A program made the position numbers and the translations under genes. From the NCBI GenBank assembly GCA_964503145.1, contig CAZCYV010000013.1, positions 40,054-104,053 of the forward strand: 64,000 nt of DNA, given 5' to 3'. Positions 27,768 through 35,744 of the stretch are shown here, piece after piece. The stretch comes from RBG-16-57-11 sp964503145. GTDB lineage: Bacteria > Chloroflexota > Anaerolineae > Anaerolineales > UBA4823. Under the pieces are notes generated by a model. That model worked only from the letters and a program-made list of their open reading frames with translations. It had not been told where the DNA came from and made no database searches. Position 1 is the first letter of the stretch, and each line of letters starts with the position of its first letter.

Positions 27768-29267
27768 GTGAGACATTACGCCTGCTTTCAGCCTCACCAG
27801 GTTAGGACGGGTCTTTTAGCGCTGGCCTGGCTGGCATTCTCCCTGGGGGCCTGCAATATGCCCAACCGTTTGGGGGAGCTTCTGCGCACCGCCACGCCAA
27901 CCCTCACCGCCACTGCCACCTTCACGGCGACGCCCAGCGCCACGCCCACTCCGACCGCCACGCCGCTGCCCACCCATACCCCCACCTCCACGCCGACCCC
28001 GACGGCTACGCCGATCACTCCAACCCCGACGATCACCGAAACGCCCCCGCCTCCCACCCTCACCCCCGGCCCCAACCAGATGACCTCCGGTCAGGATATC
28101 TGGCAGTTGACCTCCGTAGAATATCCGGCGTACATCTCCGCCATCGGACGGGTATTCAGCCCGCCATCTCAGAACGACGCACTGCTGTCTTACGTCTTCC
28201 TGCGCTTGAACTTCAACTGCACTACGGGCGCTTCGCTCATCGAACTGTACACCGGCCTGGACATGGGCCTGACTTTCATCTACCAGCCGTACGGCTATTC
28301 CGACGTGTTCATCGAGGACTTCCAGGGCCGCCGCTACCTGGTCACGCTGATCGGCAGTTGCTGGCTGGCGGCGCCGCTGCCGAGCATCCGCGCCCAAGAC
28401 CGCTATTTCAACCTGCACTTCAAATCCCTGCCCCCATTCAGGGTGGAGCCACAGCTCGCATCCACCGTCAATCTGGAGAAGATTGTCTTCGTCTCCGAGC
28501 GGGATGGCAACCCCGAAATCTACACCATGAAAGGCGACGGCAGCCTGGTCAGCCGTCTGACTAACCACCCGGCGCGCGATTTCCAGCCCAACTGGTCGCC
28601 CAACCGTCAGTTCATCGCCTTTACCAGCGAGCGCGATGGGGATGCCGAGATCTACCGCATCGACCCCGGCAGCGAAGGCCTGCTCAACCTGACCAATAAC
28701 CCCTCCGAAGACCGTCACCCCACCTGGAGCCCGGATGGTCAGGCGCTGGCTTTCGATAGCGTGCGCAGCGGCAACTGGGAGATCTACACCATGCAGGCCG
28801 ATGGCGCTAACCCGCGCAACCTGACCAACCATCCCGAAGCCGACACGCATCCCGACTGGTCTCCCGATGGGGGGCAAATCGTCTTTCAATCCCACCGCGA
28901 TGGCAACTGGGAGATCTACTTGCTGAACCTGGCCAGCGGCAGGGCAACCCGTCTGACGGATCATCCCGCCGATGACCTGGCGCCCTCCTGGTCGCCGGAC
29001 GGGCGCTGGATCGCCTTCTGGTCGCAGCGCTTCGGCAGTTGGGGGCTGTATCTGGCCGCCCCGGATGGCAGCCAGCTCCGCCCGCTGTTGCAGTTCGTCA
29101 ACCCCGGCAGCGACCCCGGCCGGCCTTCCTGGAGCCCCGACGGGCGCAACCTGATCTTCGCCATCCAGCAAGGCGATCACCTGCAGCTATTCCAGATCAG
29201 CGCCGATGGCAGCAACGTGCGACGCCTGACCAGCGCTCCATCGGACGACTATCAGCCGGACTGGTGA
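27768..29267 (+). CDS. PD40/TolB-like beta-propeller lipoprotein
   Basis: 499 residues from a GTG start. The signal peptide ends in a lipobox (SLGAC). A long Thr/Pro linker (~40-100, repeated ATPTPT) links it to a middle domain (~105-225) and a C-terminal TolB/PD40 propeller of about six blades, each with the pattern IVFVSERDGNPEIYTM and NWSPNRQFIAF (SPDG variants). Likely lipid-anchored, with the propeller presented outside the cell. The GTG start is favoured by the -10 placement. Function beyond binding is unknown. A different PD40 lipoprotein lies at 21722-23077. Confidence 0.82.
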   Translation: MRHYACFQPHQVRTGLLALAWLAFSLGACNMPNRLGELLRTATPTLTATATFTATPSATPTPTATPLPTHTPTSTPTPTATPITPTPTITETPPPPTLTPGPNQMTSGQDIWQLTSVEYPAYISAIGRVFSPPSQNDALLSYVFLRLNFNCTTGASLIELYTGLDMGLTFIYQPYGYSDVFIEDFQGRRYLVTLIGSCWLAAPLPSIRAQDRYFNLHFKSLPPFRVEPQLASTVNLEKIVFVSERDGNPEIYTMKGDGSLVSRLTNHPARDFQPNWSPNRQFIAFTSERDGDAEIYRIDPGSEGLLNLTNNPSEDRHPTWSPDGQALAFDSVRSGNWEIYTMQADGANPRNLTNHPEADTHPDWSPDGGQIVFQSHRDGNWEIYLLNLASGRATRLTDHPADDLAPSWSPDGRWIAFWSQRFGSWGLYLAAPDGSQLRPLLQFVNPGSDPGRPSWSPDGRNLIFAIQQGDHLQLFQISADGSNVRRLTSAPSDDYQPDW

Positions 29268-29328
29268 GCTTAACCAGCTGGCTGCGAGGCTTCCTACTCA
29301 CCCAAGGCCAGTGCGAATCTGCGCGAGT

Positions 29329-29348
29329 GATATGACAAAAGTCATATC
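29329..29348. promoter_or_regulatory. Perfect palindrome upstream of the protoglobin gene
   Basis: GATATGAC, AAAA, GTCATATC: an 8-base perfect inverted repeat with a 4-base centre, 72 bases ahead of the gene. Low GC and no T-run, so it is more like a regulator site (Crp/Fnr-family half-site spacing) than a terminator. Confidence 0.45.
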
Positions 29349-29420
29349 GCATCTTGACCAGATCGTGTAAAATATTTCCGAGTGTGATGACCGAAAATAG
29401 AATAAATTCGAGGTGCCAGA

Positions 29421-30374
29421 ATGACCAAGCAGACTCTTACCGCCGAACGCACCCGCTCCAGGCTGCCCGCCCTCGCCCTGAGCCAGCCGGCGGCGGATTG
29501 GGTGTTGAAATCGCTCCAACCCACCCCCGAAGAGGAGTGGGATCGCCTGCGCGAGTTCCTCAGCCTGGGCAAAGACGATATCCAGGCGATGCTGGCAACC
29601 GTGGAAGTGCTCTTCCGTCGCGGCTATGAACTGGTAGTGGGCAACTACGATTATCTGCTCAAGAACCACGAGACTGCCGCCATCTTGGGTTGGGAGCAAG
29701 GCGCCGACCCGGAGCATCTCTCCGAGCGGCGGCGTTTCTTCACCGTCTGGCTGGCGCGCACCCTGGGTATGGATTTGAGCCACGATTTCGCCCGCTACCT
29801 GTTCCGCGCCGGGCAGTATCACGCCGGACACGGCCCGCGCCGCATCCACGTGCCCGAAGTGTACGTCACCGGCGCCGTCAGCCTGGTGAACGCCACATTT
29901 GCCCGCTTCTTGAACGAGGACATGCCCGGCGCAAGCGTGGTGCCGCAGGCGCTGGCCGGCTGGAACAAGGCCCTCAGCCTGCACCTGCACATGATGCTGA
30001 TGGGTTATCGCTCGGCGATGGAGCTGGATCGGGGAGATTTCTCGCTGCGCGTGGCGCTCTTTGGGCGCATGCGCGCCCTGCTAGGGCGCAATGAGTTCAC
30101 CCTGCACCTGCCCAAAGGCGAGACGGTGGAGGCGGCGCTGCGCAAAATCTTCGACTATTTCCCCCATGCCCGATCGGAGGTCTTCGATATCTCCTGGCTG
30201 GAGGGCGAACGGATCGACTCGCTGGGCACGCCGTGGATGATCGCCGAGAAGGGCCACCGCCTCAAGTATGGCTGGCGGCTGCTGGTGAACGGCAACGATA
30301 TCGCCTACGGCAAAGGGCTGGAGACGCCTCTGCGCCCCGGCGACGAGTTACACATCTTCCCGCCCGGACGCTGA
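29421..30374 (+). CDS. Protoglobin domain fused to a MoaD/ThiS-like domain
   Basis: 317 residues, no membrane segment. Residues ~25-200 match a protoglobin: long helices DDIQAMLATVEVLFRRGYELV and RRRFFTVWLARTLGMDL, then the heme-pocket region RAGQYHAGHG and IHVPEVYVTGAVSLV (His134 is the best proximal-ligand candidate). Residues ~225-317 look like a beta-grasp MoaD/ThiS domain (VALFGRMRALLGRNEFTLHL, LVNGNDI, LRPGDELHIFPPG). That domain ends in Gly-Arg rather than the Gly-Gly needed for adenylation, so it is unlikely to carry sulfur. A heme-based gas sensor or gas-binding protein with a protein-docking tail is the inference. A palindrome lies upstream. Confidence 0.72.
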   Translation: MTKQTLTAERTRSRLPALALSQPAADWVLKSLQPTPEEEWDRLREFLSLGKDDIQAMLATVEVLFRRGYELVVGNYDYLLKNHETAAILGWEQGADPEHLSERRRFFTVWLARTLGMDLSHDFARYLFRAGQYHAGHGPRRIHVPEVYVTGAVSLVNATFARFLNEDMPGASVVPQALAGWNKALSLHLHMMLMGYRSAMELDRGDFSLRVALFGRMRALLGRNEFTLHLPKGETVEAALRKIFDYFPHARSEVFDISWLEGERIDSLGTPWMIAEKGHRLKYGWRLLVNGNDIAYGKGLETPLRPGDELHIFPPGR

Positions 30375-30385
30375 GCGCCGGCAAA

Positions 30386-30405
30386 TTGGGCGGCCTGCCG
30401 CCCAA
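30386..30405. terminator. Bidirectional hairpin terminator
   Basis: TTGGGCGG pairs with CCGCCCAA across a 4-base loop. It lies between the convergent protoglobin and deaminase genes, with short T-rich flanks on each side (GGCTTTA on +, TTTGCC on -). Confidence 0.5.
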
Positions 30406-30409
30406 GGCT

Positions 30410-31417
30410 TTATGCCGCCTGGCCGCTCTTCCGCTTGAGGAGGGCAGCCTTTTCCATCTCGCTCAAGAAGGCGGCGCGCAACGCGTTGGCTTGCATCTGG
30501 CGGATCTGCTCCGGGCTGAAGCCCGCCGCCGGCGCGGCCACGTTGTACTCATAGGCCAGGTCGATGGCGCTGATGCCCGGGTCATCGGTGTTCAGCGTGA
30601 CGCACAGGCCATGCTCCAGGAAGACCCGCAGCGGGTGGCTGGCGTAATCCGCCGTGGTCATCGTCTGCACGTTGCTGGTCAGGTTGCCCTCTACGGCGAT
30701 CTCATGCTCGACCATATAATCCATTAGCCGGGGATCCTTAATCGCCGCCACGGCGTGCCCGATGCGCTCCGCCCCCAGCCCGTTGATGGCCTGCCAGATG
30801 CTCTCCGGTCCGGCGATCTCTCCGGCGTGGACGGTGATGCGCCAGCCGGCCTCCCGCCCCTGGCGGAAGTGCTCGACGAACAAGTCTCCGGGGAAGTGCG
30901 CCTCGTCGCCCGCCAGGTCCAGCCCAACGATTTGATCTTTTTGGGTCAGCAGCGCCCTCAGCTCCTGCCAGGCGGCTTCCGACCCGTAGGTGCGGCTGAG
31001 GATGCCGATCAGATTTGCCCGCAGGCCGGTGTCGGCCTGCCCGGCGGCGACGCCGTCGCACACCGCCTCCACCACCCCGGCGGGATCCAGGCCGTGGGCC
31101 TCAGCCATGAAACACGGGCTGAAGCGCAACTCAACGTAATCCAGCCCCTCATTGCGGGCGTCCTCCAGGTTCTCATAGGCCACCCGGCGGCAAGCCTCAT
31201 AATCGGCCAGGGCGTGGATCATCCAGTGGAACTTGCCGATGAAAGCCATCACGCCCGGCTGCGGCTGGGTAACCTGGACGTAGGGGCGCAGCCCCTCCAC
31301 GTCCCAGGCGGGCAGGTCCAGGTTGTGCCGGCGGGCCAGGTCCAGGATGGTCCCCAGGCGGATGCTGCCATCCAGGTGGCGGTGCAGGTCGATCAAGGGC
31401 AGGCTCGGGTCGATCAT
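30410..31417 (-). CDS. Adenosine deaminase-like amidohydrolase (second copy)
   Basis: 335 residues from ATG 31417; an earlier in-frame ATG adds 11 residues with no family match. Motifs are those of the adenosine/adenine deaminase family: LIDLHRHLDGSIRLGT (HxH), TVHAGEIAGPE (His and catalytic Glu), LTSNVQT, and LNTDDPGIS. It is clearly diverged from the copy at 12375-13421 (for example HLDGS against HLEGS), so the two probably differ in substrate: adenosine, adenine, or a modified purine nucleoside. No salvage gene is adjacent. Confidence 0.85.
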   Translation of the reverse strand: MIDPSLPLIDLHRHLDGSIRLGTILDLARRHNLDLPAWDVEGLRPYVQVTQPQPGVMAFIGKFHWMIHALADYEACRRVAYENLEDARNEGLDYVELRFSPCFMAEAHGLDPAGVVEAVCDGVAAGQADTGLRANLIGILSRTYGSEAAWQELRALLTQKDQIVGLDLAGDEAHFPGDLFVEHFRQGREAGWRITVHAGEIAGPESIWQAINGLGAERIGHAVAAIKDPRLMDYMVEHEIAVEGNLTSNVQTMTTADYASHPLRVFLEHGLCVTLNTDDPGISAIDLAYEYNVAAPAAGFSPEQIRQMQANALRAAFLSEMEKAALLKRKSGQAA

Positions 31418-31505
31418 GGTAACACCGAAACCGACAATGTCGAGTTCCACGGACTGACGTGCCAGCCTTTATCCACTTCGGAATTGCTGGGTTCGATTCT
31501 CATCA

Positions 31506-31655
31506 TCAGCCTCCATCGAGCGTTTTCTCCGGTTCGCTTAAGAAATCTTGTATGAGGGCGTAATATCTGCCCATATGATAATTCTCCTTTAGCTCTGGAA
31601 GCAACTTTTTTAACCTGGCTAATCGTTCATCAAGGTTTTTCGATAAGGCGTTCAT
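31506..31655 (-). CDS. Small AT-rich ORF, possibly a nucleotidyltransferase remnant
   Basis: A 49-residue frame (MNALSKNLDERLARLKKLLP at its start, LSEPEKTLDGG at its end) in DNA clearly poorer in GC than its neighbours. TATAAT lies 7 bases before the ATG and there is no ribosome site. The N-terminal helix LARLKKLLPELKENYH resembles the first helix of MNT-type minimal nucleotidyltransferases (antitoxin partners), but the GSxxRG catalytic motif that should follow is absent. It may be a decayed toxin-antitoxin remnant or an unrelated small gene. Confidence 0.3.
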   Translation of the reverse strand: MNALSKNLDERLARLKKLLPELKENYHMGRYYALIQDFLSEPEKTLDGG

Positions 31656-31662
31656 GATTCTG

Positions 31663-31668
31663 ATTATA
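31663..31668 (-). promoter_or_regulatory. -10 element directly before the small ORF
   Basis: TATAAT on the - strand ends 7 bases ahead of the ATG at 31655, the same leaderless geometry as at 27754-27768. Confidence 0.35.
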
Positions 31669-31671
31669 CAG

Positions 31672-32157
31672 CTAGTCGCCCAGCTCGTAGCGCATACGCG
31701 GAATATACCTCCCCCACTCGCTCAGGCTCTGTCCAATAACCCGAAATCCCATGCGCTGGTAAAACGGAACCGCGTTCGGGTCGGCCTCCAGCTCGACCGC
31801 CCGCGCTCCCAGCAGCCGCGCCTGGGCGGCGGCGTGCTCCCACAAGGCCCGGCCGATCCCCCGCCCGATCCAGGCTGGTAAGACCCATAGATCCTCCAGG
31901 CTGGCGGTGGGTGTTTGGGGCAGCAAACGATACCAACCCACCACCTCCTTTTCGACACACGCTTCATAAACCACATCCACGGTGATGGACTCTGGGGTGA
32001 TGATCGGCGCGCGGGCGAATTGCTCCATCCAATGGGTGGGATAGTCCCAATACCCTTTGGATTGGATGGCTACCTGTCGCAGGAGAGGCGCATCTTCAGG
32101 CTTGGCACGCTGGATGAGTGGGGCGCTCGCCTGATGATTCGCGCCACCCAGATTCAC
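31672..32157 (-). CDS. GNAT N-acetyltransferase
   Basis: 161 residues. Typical GNAT layout: an N-terminal strand (LIQRAKPEDAPLLRQVA), a central strand and acetyl-CoA loop (LEDLWVLPAWIGRGIGRALW, with R/QxxGxG/A as GRGIGRA), and the C-terminal LEADPNAVPFYQRMGFRV. Substrate unknown. Its ATG overlaps the stop of the upstream phosphotransferase gene (ATGA, 32154-32157), so the two are translationally coupled. Confidence 0.86.
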   Translation of the reverse strand: MNLGGANHQASAPLIQRAKPEDAPLLRQVAIQSKGYWDYPTHWMEQFARAPIITPESITVDVVYEACVEKEVVGWYRLLPQTPTASLEDLWVLPAWIGRGIGRALWEHAAAQARLLGARAVELEADPNAVPFYQRMGFRVIGQSLSEWGRYIPRMRYELGD

Positions 32158-33167
32158 AGCGTCTCACTCCCATCGTAATTCAAGAAGTCCTGCAACCAGC
32201 CAGGGACATAGTCTGCGTACGGCTCGCTATACTGCTCAGGAAGCGCGGCCGTGCCGTGGTGCCAGGCCAGCGCCCGGATGATCATCGCCAGGCGGTAGGC
32301 CAGCCGCAACGCGGCCAGCAACTCCGCTCGCCCGGCGTATTTCGTCCACGGCTCGAGGTAGGCGTCCTGCAGGCGTCGCATCTCCGGCCCATTTGCGGGC
32401 AGCTTTAAGCGGTAGGCAGCGGCGCGCAGGATCACCAGCATACTGAAAAACGGGTGCCCAATACTGCTGTCGCTCCAGTCGGTGAAGATGTAGCCCTGGC
32501 CGCCCACCAGCACGTTGGCGTCGTGCACTTCTTCGTGCATCAGCGTCTCGGGCACCCCGTAGGCGGCCAATTCCTCGCACCAGGCCGCCACCTGCGGGCG
32601 CAGAGCGAGCAGGCGCCGGTGCTCGTCGGGGGTCAAACCGGGCTCCAGGCCGACCCGCAAGCTGTGCGCCTCTTCCAACAGCGCCGCATACTGGTCTGGC
32701 AGCAGAGCCGGGCGCCGGTCGTACATGCCGAGGGCGAGCAGCTCCGGCGCATGCGCGGTCATGTCGATCTGAAGATCAACGTACAGCGGCAATACTTTCA
32801 CCCAGTGCTCGATCTGTTCGACGCCTGGGCTGGCGGCCCGCAGGGTGACTCCGGCGTCGGCTGTCAGCAGCCAGCCGCGCTCCAGGTCGACCGCCAGCAG
32901 CGGGACGCTACAATCCGGGCGCAGGCGCGTCAGAAATTGCGTCACACCGGCTTCGTAACCGAACGCCGGAGCTGGTGCCTTGAAATAGACCACGCCTTTA
33001 TCGGTCGCCACCCGGGCAAAGGTGGACCAGGCGCGCTGGTGTATGGTCTCGATCGCCCCGGCGATCCGATAACCTTGCGCACCCAATTGGGCTTCGATCC
33101 AGGCGGTAGCCTGTTCGAGCCAACCGGGAGCGTCCCAGGGGAGTTGCGCAGATTGATCTTGTGACAT
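32154..33167 (-). CDS. Aminoglycoside phosphotransferase-family kinase
   Basis: 337 residues. The APH/choline-kinase fold is shown by the catalytic loop HEEVHDANVLVGG (Brenner-type HxDxxxxN, here H-E-E-V-H-D-A-N) followed by the metal-binding FTDWSDSSIGHPFF (D in place of DFG). The N-lobe has VYFKAPAPAFGYEAGVTQFL, with the ATP-binding lysine in YFKA. Genuine drug resistance is only one possibility; many family members phosphorylate small metabolites. It is coupled to a GNAT gene, a pairing often seen in small-molecule modification modules. Confidence 0.82.
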   Translation of the reverse strand: MSQDQSAQLPWDAPGWLEQATAWIEAQLGAQGYRIAGAIETIHQRAWSTFARVATDKGVVYFKAPAPAFGYEAGVTQFLTRLRPDCSVPLLAVDLERGWLLTADAGVTLRAASPGVEQIEHWVKVLPLYVDLQIDMTAHAPELLALGMYDRRPALLPDQYAALLEEAHSLRVGLEPGLTPDEHRRLLALRPQVAAWCEELAAYGVPETLMHEEVHDANVLVGGQGYIFTDWSDSSIGHPFFSMLVILRAAAYRLKLPANGPEMRRLQDAYLEPWTKYAGRAELLAALRLAYRLAMIIRALAWHHGTAALPEQYSEPYADYVPGWLQDFLNYDGSETL

Positions 33168-33372
33168 ATCGGGGTCGTGACAGGGCTAAATTTTAACACA
33201 GATGGGCAGCAAGTTGATAATCCGGCCATCCGTAAGGAATACTTGCATCGTATCGTTGGCGAATGCAACTGATTTGGCCAACGCCATTGTAGGGACATAA
33301 GAACGGCAGGCCAATCGTCTCGGCCGCCCGTAATATGACACTTTACAGGTCAGACAAGTGACAAAACACATC

Positions 33373-33403
33373 CTGACAAGGGTGGTAGGGGCCATGTTAT
33401 AAT
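33373..33403 (+). promoter_or_regulatory. Promoter of the redox cluster
   Basis: CTGACA (33373-33378), 19-base spacer, TATAAT (33398-33403), 44 bases ahead of the first gene. The preceding stretch 33168-33372 carries no convincing gene. Confidence 0.5.
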
Positions 33404-33446
33404 TCAGCTATACATACTCCAATATATCCATATTTATTAAATCAAT

Positions 33447-33902
33447 ATGAGACACTATCGCACATCCTCACAAAATCTACTTCTCCTGGTCTTGCTCTCC
33501 CTTCTGCTCTCCGCCTGCACGGGCGGAAAAACCGCCTCCGAGGCCACCACCCAGGGCCTCGAGCTGGCCCCGCTGAACGGCATGCCTGCCGAAGTGTTGG
33601 CTGCCCCGGCCCAGGTGCAGCAGGCCTATCAGTTCGCCGCCGCCAACCCCGAGGTGATGCAACGCATCCCTTGCTACTGCGGCTGCGGCGAGATGGGCCA
33701 CACCTCCAATTACGCCTGCTACATCGGTGGGAAGAACGCCGATGGCTCGCCGATCTACGACACCCACGCCCTGGGCTGCTCGATCTGCGTGGATATCACC
33801 CTGGACGCCATGCGCCTGCTAAAAGAAGGCAAGACCGTCACCGAGATCAAGGCTTACATCGACCAGACCTATGCCCAATACGGGCCGTCGAACATGCCCT
33901 AG
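33447..33902 (+). CDS. PCYCGC-motif lipoprotein
   Basis: 151 residues. The signal peptide ends in a lipobox (LLLSAC), so it is probably lipid-anchored. The family motif IPCYCGCGEMGH is at residues ~73-84, and further Cys pairs (NYACYIGG, GCSICVD) give seven cysteines in the mature part. The clustered Cys/His pattern suggests metal binding (copper or Fe-S) or disulfide chemistry. PCYCGC proteins are known by motif but poorly characterised. It is first in a five-gene run with two CuA proteins and a membrane Fe-S protein; a single base separates its stop from the next ATG. Confidence 0.85.
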   Translation: MRHYRTSSQNLLLLVLLSLLLSACTGGKTASEATTQGLELAPLNGMPAEVLAAPAQVQQAYQFAAANPEVMQRIPCYCGCGEMGHTSNYACYIGGKNADGSPIYDTHALGCSICVDITLDAMRLLKEGKTVTEIKAYIDQTYAQYGPSNMP

Positions 33903-33903
33903 C

Positions 33904-34380
33904 ATGTCCCAACGCCTGCTGCCGACCCTGAAACGCTACGCTCCTTGGCTGGCCCTGGCCGGGCTGGCGCTGCTGGTGGCCTGGGCGCCGCTGCCCGTCC
34001 GCGCCGCCTCGCCCGTCGAGCGCACCATCCGCCTGGAGGCCCGTAGCTTCGAATACACCCCGCCGGTCATCCATGTGAATCGGGGCGACCGGGTGACGTT
34101 GGAGATCGTCTCCACCGACGTGGTGCACGGCATCTACATCGACGGCTACGGCCTGCAGGCCAGCGCCGACCCCGGCCAGACGGCACGGCTGACCTTCATC
34201 GCCGACCGCGCCGGTTCGTTCCGCTTCCGTTGCTCGGTGAGCTGCGGGGCGCTGCACCCGTTCATGATCGGCCAGCTCAAAGTTGGCCCCAACACCCTGC
34301 TGTGGCGCGGGGTCGGGCTGGCGATCCTGGCAGCCTTCGCCAGCTGGCTGTCTCACCGCCAGCCACAGGAGGCGAAATGA
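33904..34380 (+). CDS. Membrane-anchored cupredoxin with a CuA site
   Basis: 158 residues; an N-terminal hydrophobic segment (~14-34), a cupredoxin domain, and a second hydrophobic segment near the C-terminus (~128-148). All CuA ligands of cytochrome oxidase subunit II/N2O reductase type are present: His75, Cys110, Cys114, His118, Met121 (VVHGIY, CSVSCGALHPFM). The protein is a binuclear-copper electron carrier by family knowledge. No heme-copper oxidase subunit I or NosZ is in the cluster, so it is not an ordinary COX2. The stop overlaps the next ATG (ATGA). Confidence 0.85.
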   Translation: MSQRLLPTLKRYAPWLALAGLALLVAWAPLPVRAASPVERTIRLEARSFEYTPPVIHVNRGDRVTLEIVSTDVVHGIYIDGYGLQASADPGQTARLTFIADRAGSFRFRCSVSCGALHPFMIGQLKVGPNTLLWRGVGLAILAAFASWLSHRQPQEAK

Positions 34381-35744
34381 CCCGCTTAGAACTGACTCGT
34401 TACTCCTGGCTGACCCGCCTGCTGCGCAGCCGCTGGCCGCAGTTCATCCTGACGGTCATCGCCCTGGTGGGCTTTGTCCTGGCTATCCTGGCCGGGCTGT
34501 TCGGCTCGCCGGTGGGCAGCCGCAACTTCGCCATCATCTTCGTCTGGATCGCCTGGTGGGCCATCCTGATGCTCATCGCCGTGCCGTTCTTCGGACGCGG
34601 CTGGTGCAGCATTTGCCCCATCCCCGTGCCCGGCGAATGGTTGCAGCGCGGGGCGCTGCTGCAGCCAGGCGAAAAGCCTGGGCTGGGCCTGGGCAGGCGC
34701 TGGCCAAACAGGCTGCGCAACATCTGGTTGCAGAATGGGGCTTTCGTGATGGTGGCGCTGTTCAGCACCGTGGTGCTCACCCAGCCGCGCCTCACCAGCC
34801 TGGTCCTGGCGGCGTTTCTCTTCGTCGCCCTGGGCGTCAGCCTGGTCTTCGAGCGCCGCGCCTTCTGCCGTTACCTCTGCCCGGTGGGCGGCTTCATCGG
34901 ACTGTATTCGCAGCTCGCCCCACTGGAATTACGCGTCAAAGACCCGGCGGTATGCGCCGCACATACCGTCAAATCCTGCTACTTCGGCAACGAGCAGGGT
35001 TACGGCTGTCCCTGGCAGGTTTTCCCCGGCGGGCTAACCAAGAACACCTCATGCGGCCTGTGCATGGAGTGCCTGCGCACCTGCACCGAGGACAACATCG
35101 TGATCCGGGTGCGCCCGCCCGGCGCCGATCTGAGCCTGCCCGGCGGACGCCGTCTGGATGAGGCGTACAAGGCCTTCGTCATGCTCGGCTCGGCGCTGGC
35201 CTACCTGGCGGTGCTGCTTGGGCCGTGGGGTTTTCTCAAGAACGCCGCCTATGCGGTCGGCTCGTTGTCCTGGCTGGGCTACGCCCTGGGCTTCCTGGTC
35301 TTTGTGCTGGCCCTGCTTCCGGGGCTATTCTACCTGGCGGTACGGCTCGGGCGGCGGCTGGCCGGTCTACGCACGCCCCCCAAACGCTTGTTCGTCTCGC
35401 TATCCTATGCGCTGGTCCCACTTGGACTGTGCGCCTGGATCGCCTTCAGCCTGTCCTTCGTCTTCGCCAACCTGTCTTACTTGCCGCCAGCGCTATCCGA
35501 TCCCTTCGGCTGGGGCTGGAACCTGTTCGGCACTGCCGGAGTCGCCTGGACGCCCTACCTGACCGGTGTCATCCCCATGTTACAACTCCTGACGTTGCTC
35601 ATCGGCCTGGGCGGATCGGTGATCATCGCCCGGCGCATCGCCGGCGAAGGGACTACCCTGCAGGCGGCAGCGCGGCTCTCTCTGCCGGTCAGTCTGTTCT
35701 GCCTGGCCGTCACCCTGGCGCTGATGGAGTTGCTGGTTGGATAA
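34377..35744 (+). CDS. NapH/NosR-like polyferredoxin membrane protein
   Basis: 455 residues from the ATG overlapping the CuA gene stop. About eight to ten hydrophobic helices surround Cys clusters: GWCSICPIPVPGEW and CRYLCPVGG (the CxxxCP signatures of the NosR/NapH family) and a ferredoxin-type CGLCMECLRTC (C-x2-C-x2-C-x3-C). Family members pass electrons from quinol or flavin across the membrane to periplasmic acceptors. The neighbouring CuA proteins are natural acceptors. The precise pathway is unknown; nos and nap catalytic genes are not in the window. Confidence 0.84.
   Translation: MTRLELTRYSWLTRLLRSRWPQFILTVIALVGFVLAILAGLFGSPVGSRNFAIIFVWIAWWAILMLIAVPFFGRGWCSICPIPVPGEWLQRGALLQPGEKPGLGLGRRWPNRLRNIWLQNGAFVMVALFSTVVLTQPRLTSLVLAAFLFVALGVSLVFERRAFCRYLCPVGGFIGLYSQLAPLELRVKDPAVCAAHTVKSCYFGNEQGYGCPWQVFPGGLTKNTSCGLCMECLRTCTEDNIVIRVRPPGADLSLPGGRRLDEAYKAFVMLGSALAYLAVLLGPWGFLKNAAYAVGSLSWLGYALGFLVFVLALLPGLFYLAVRLGRRLAGLRTPPKRLFVSLSYALVPLGLCAWIAFSLSFVFANLSYLPPALSDPFGWGWNLFGTAGVAWTPYLTGVIPMLQLLTLLIGLGGSVIIARRIAGEGTTLQAAARLSLPVSLFCLAVTLALMELLVG

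Noticed and set aside
27890..28075. Low-complexity ACC/CCG repeats
   Set aside because: They encode the Thr/Pro linker of a lipoprotein; similar linkers occur near 18530 and 40160.
27816..29180. 454-codon - strand frame over the PD40 lipoprotein
   Set aside because: Shadow of the propeller gene; low-complexity Gly/Arg composition and no recognisable domain.
33186..33395. 69-codon - strand frame upstream of the redox cluster
   Set aside because: No ribosome site, no family-like sequence, and it covers the likely promoter region.
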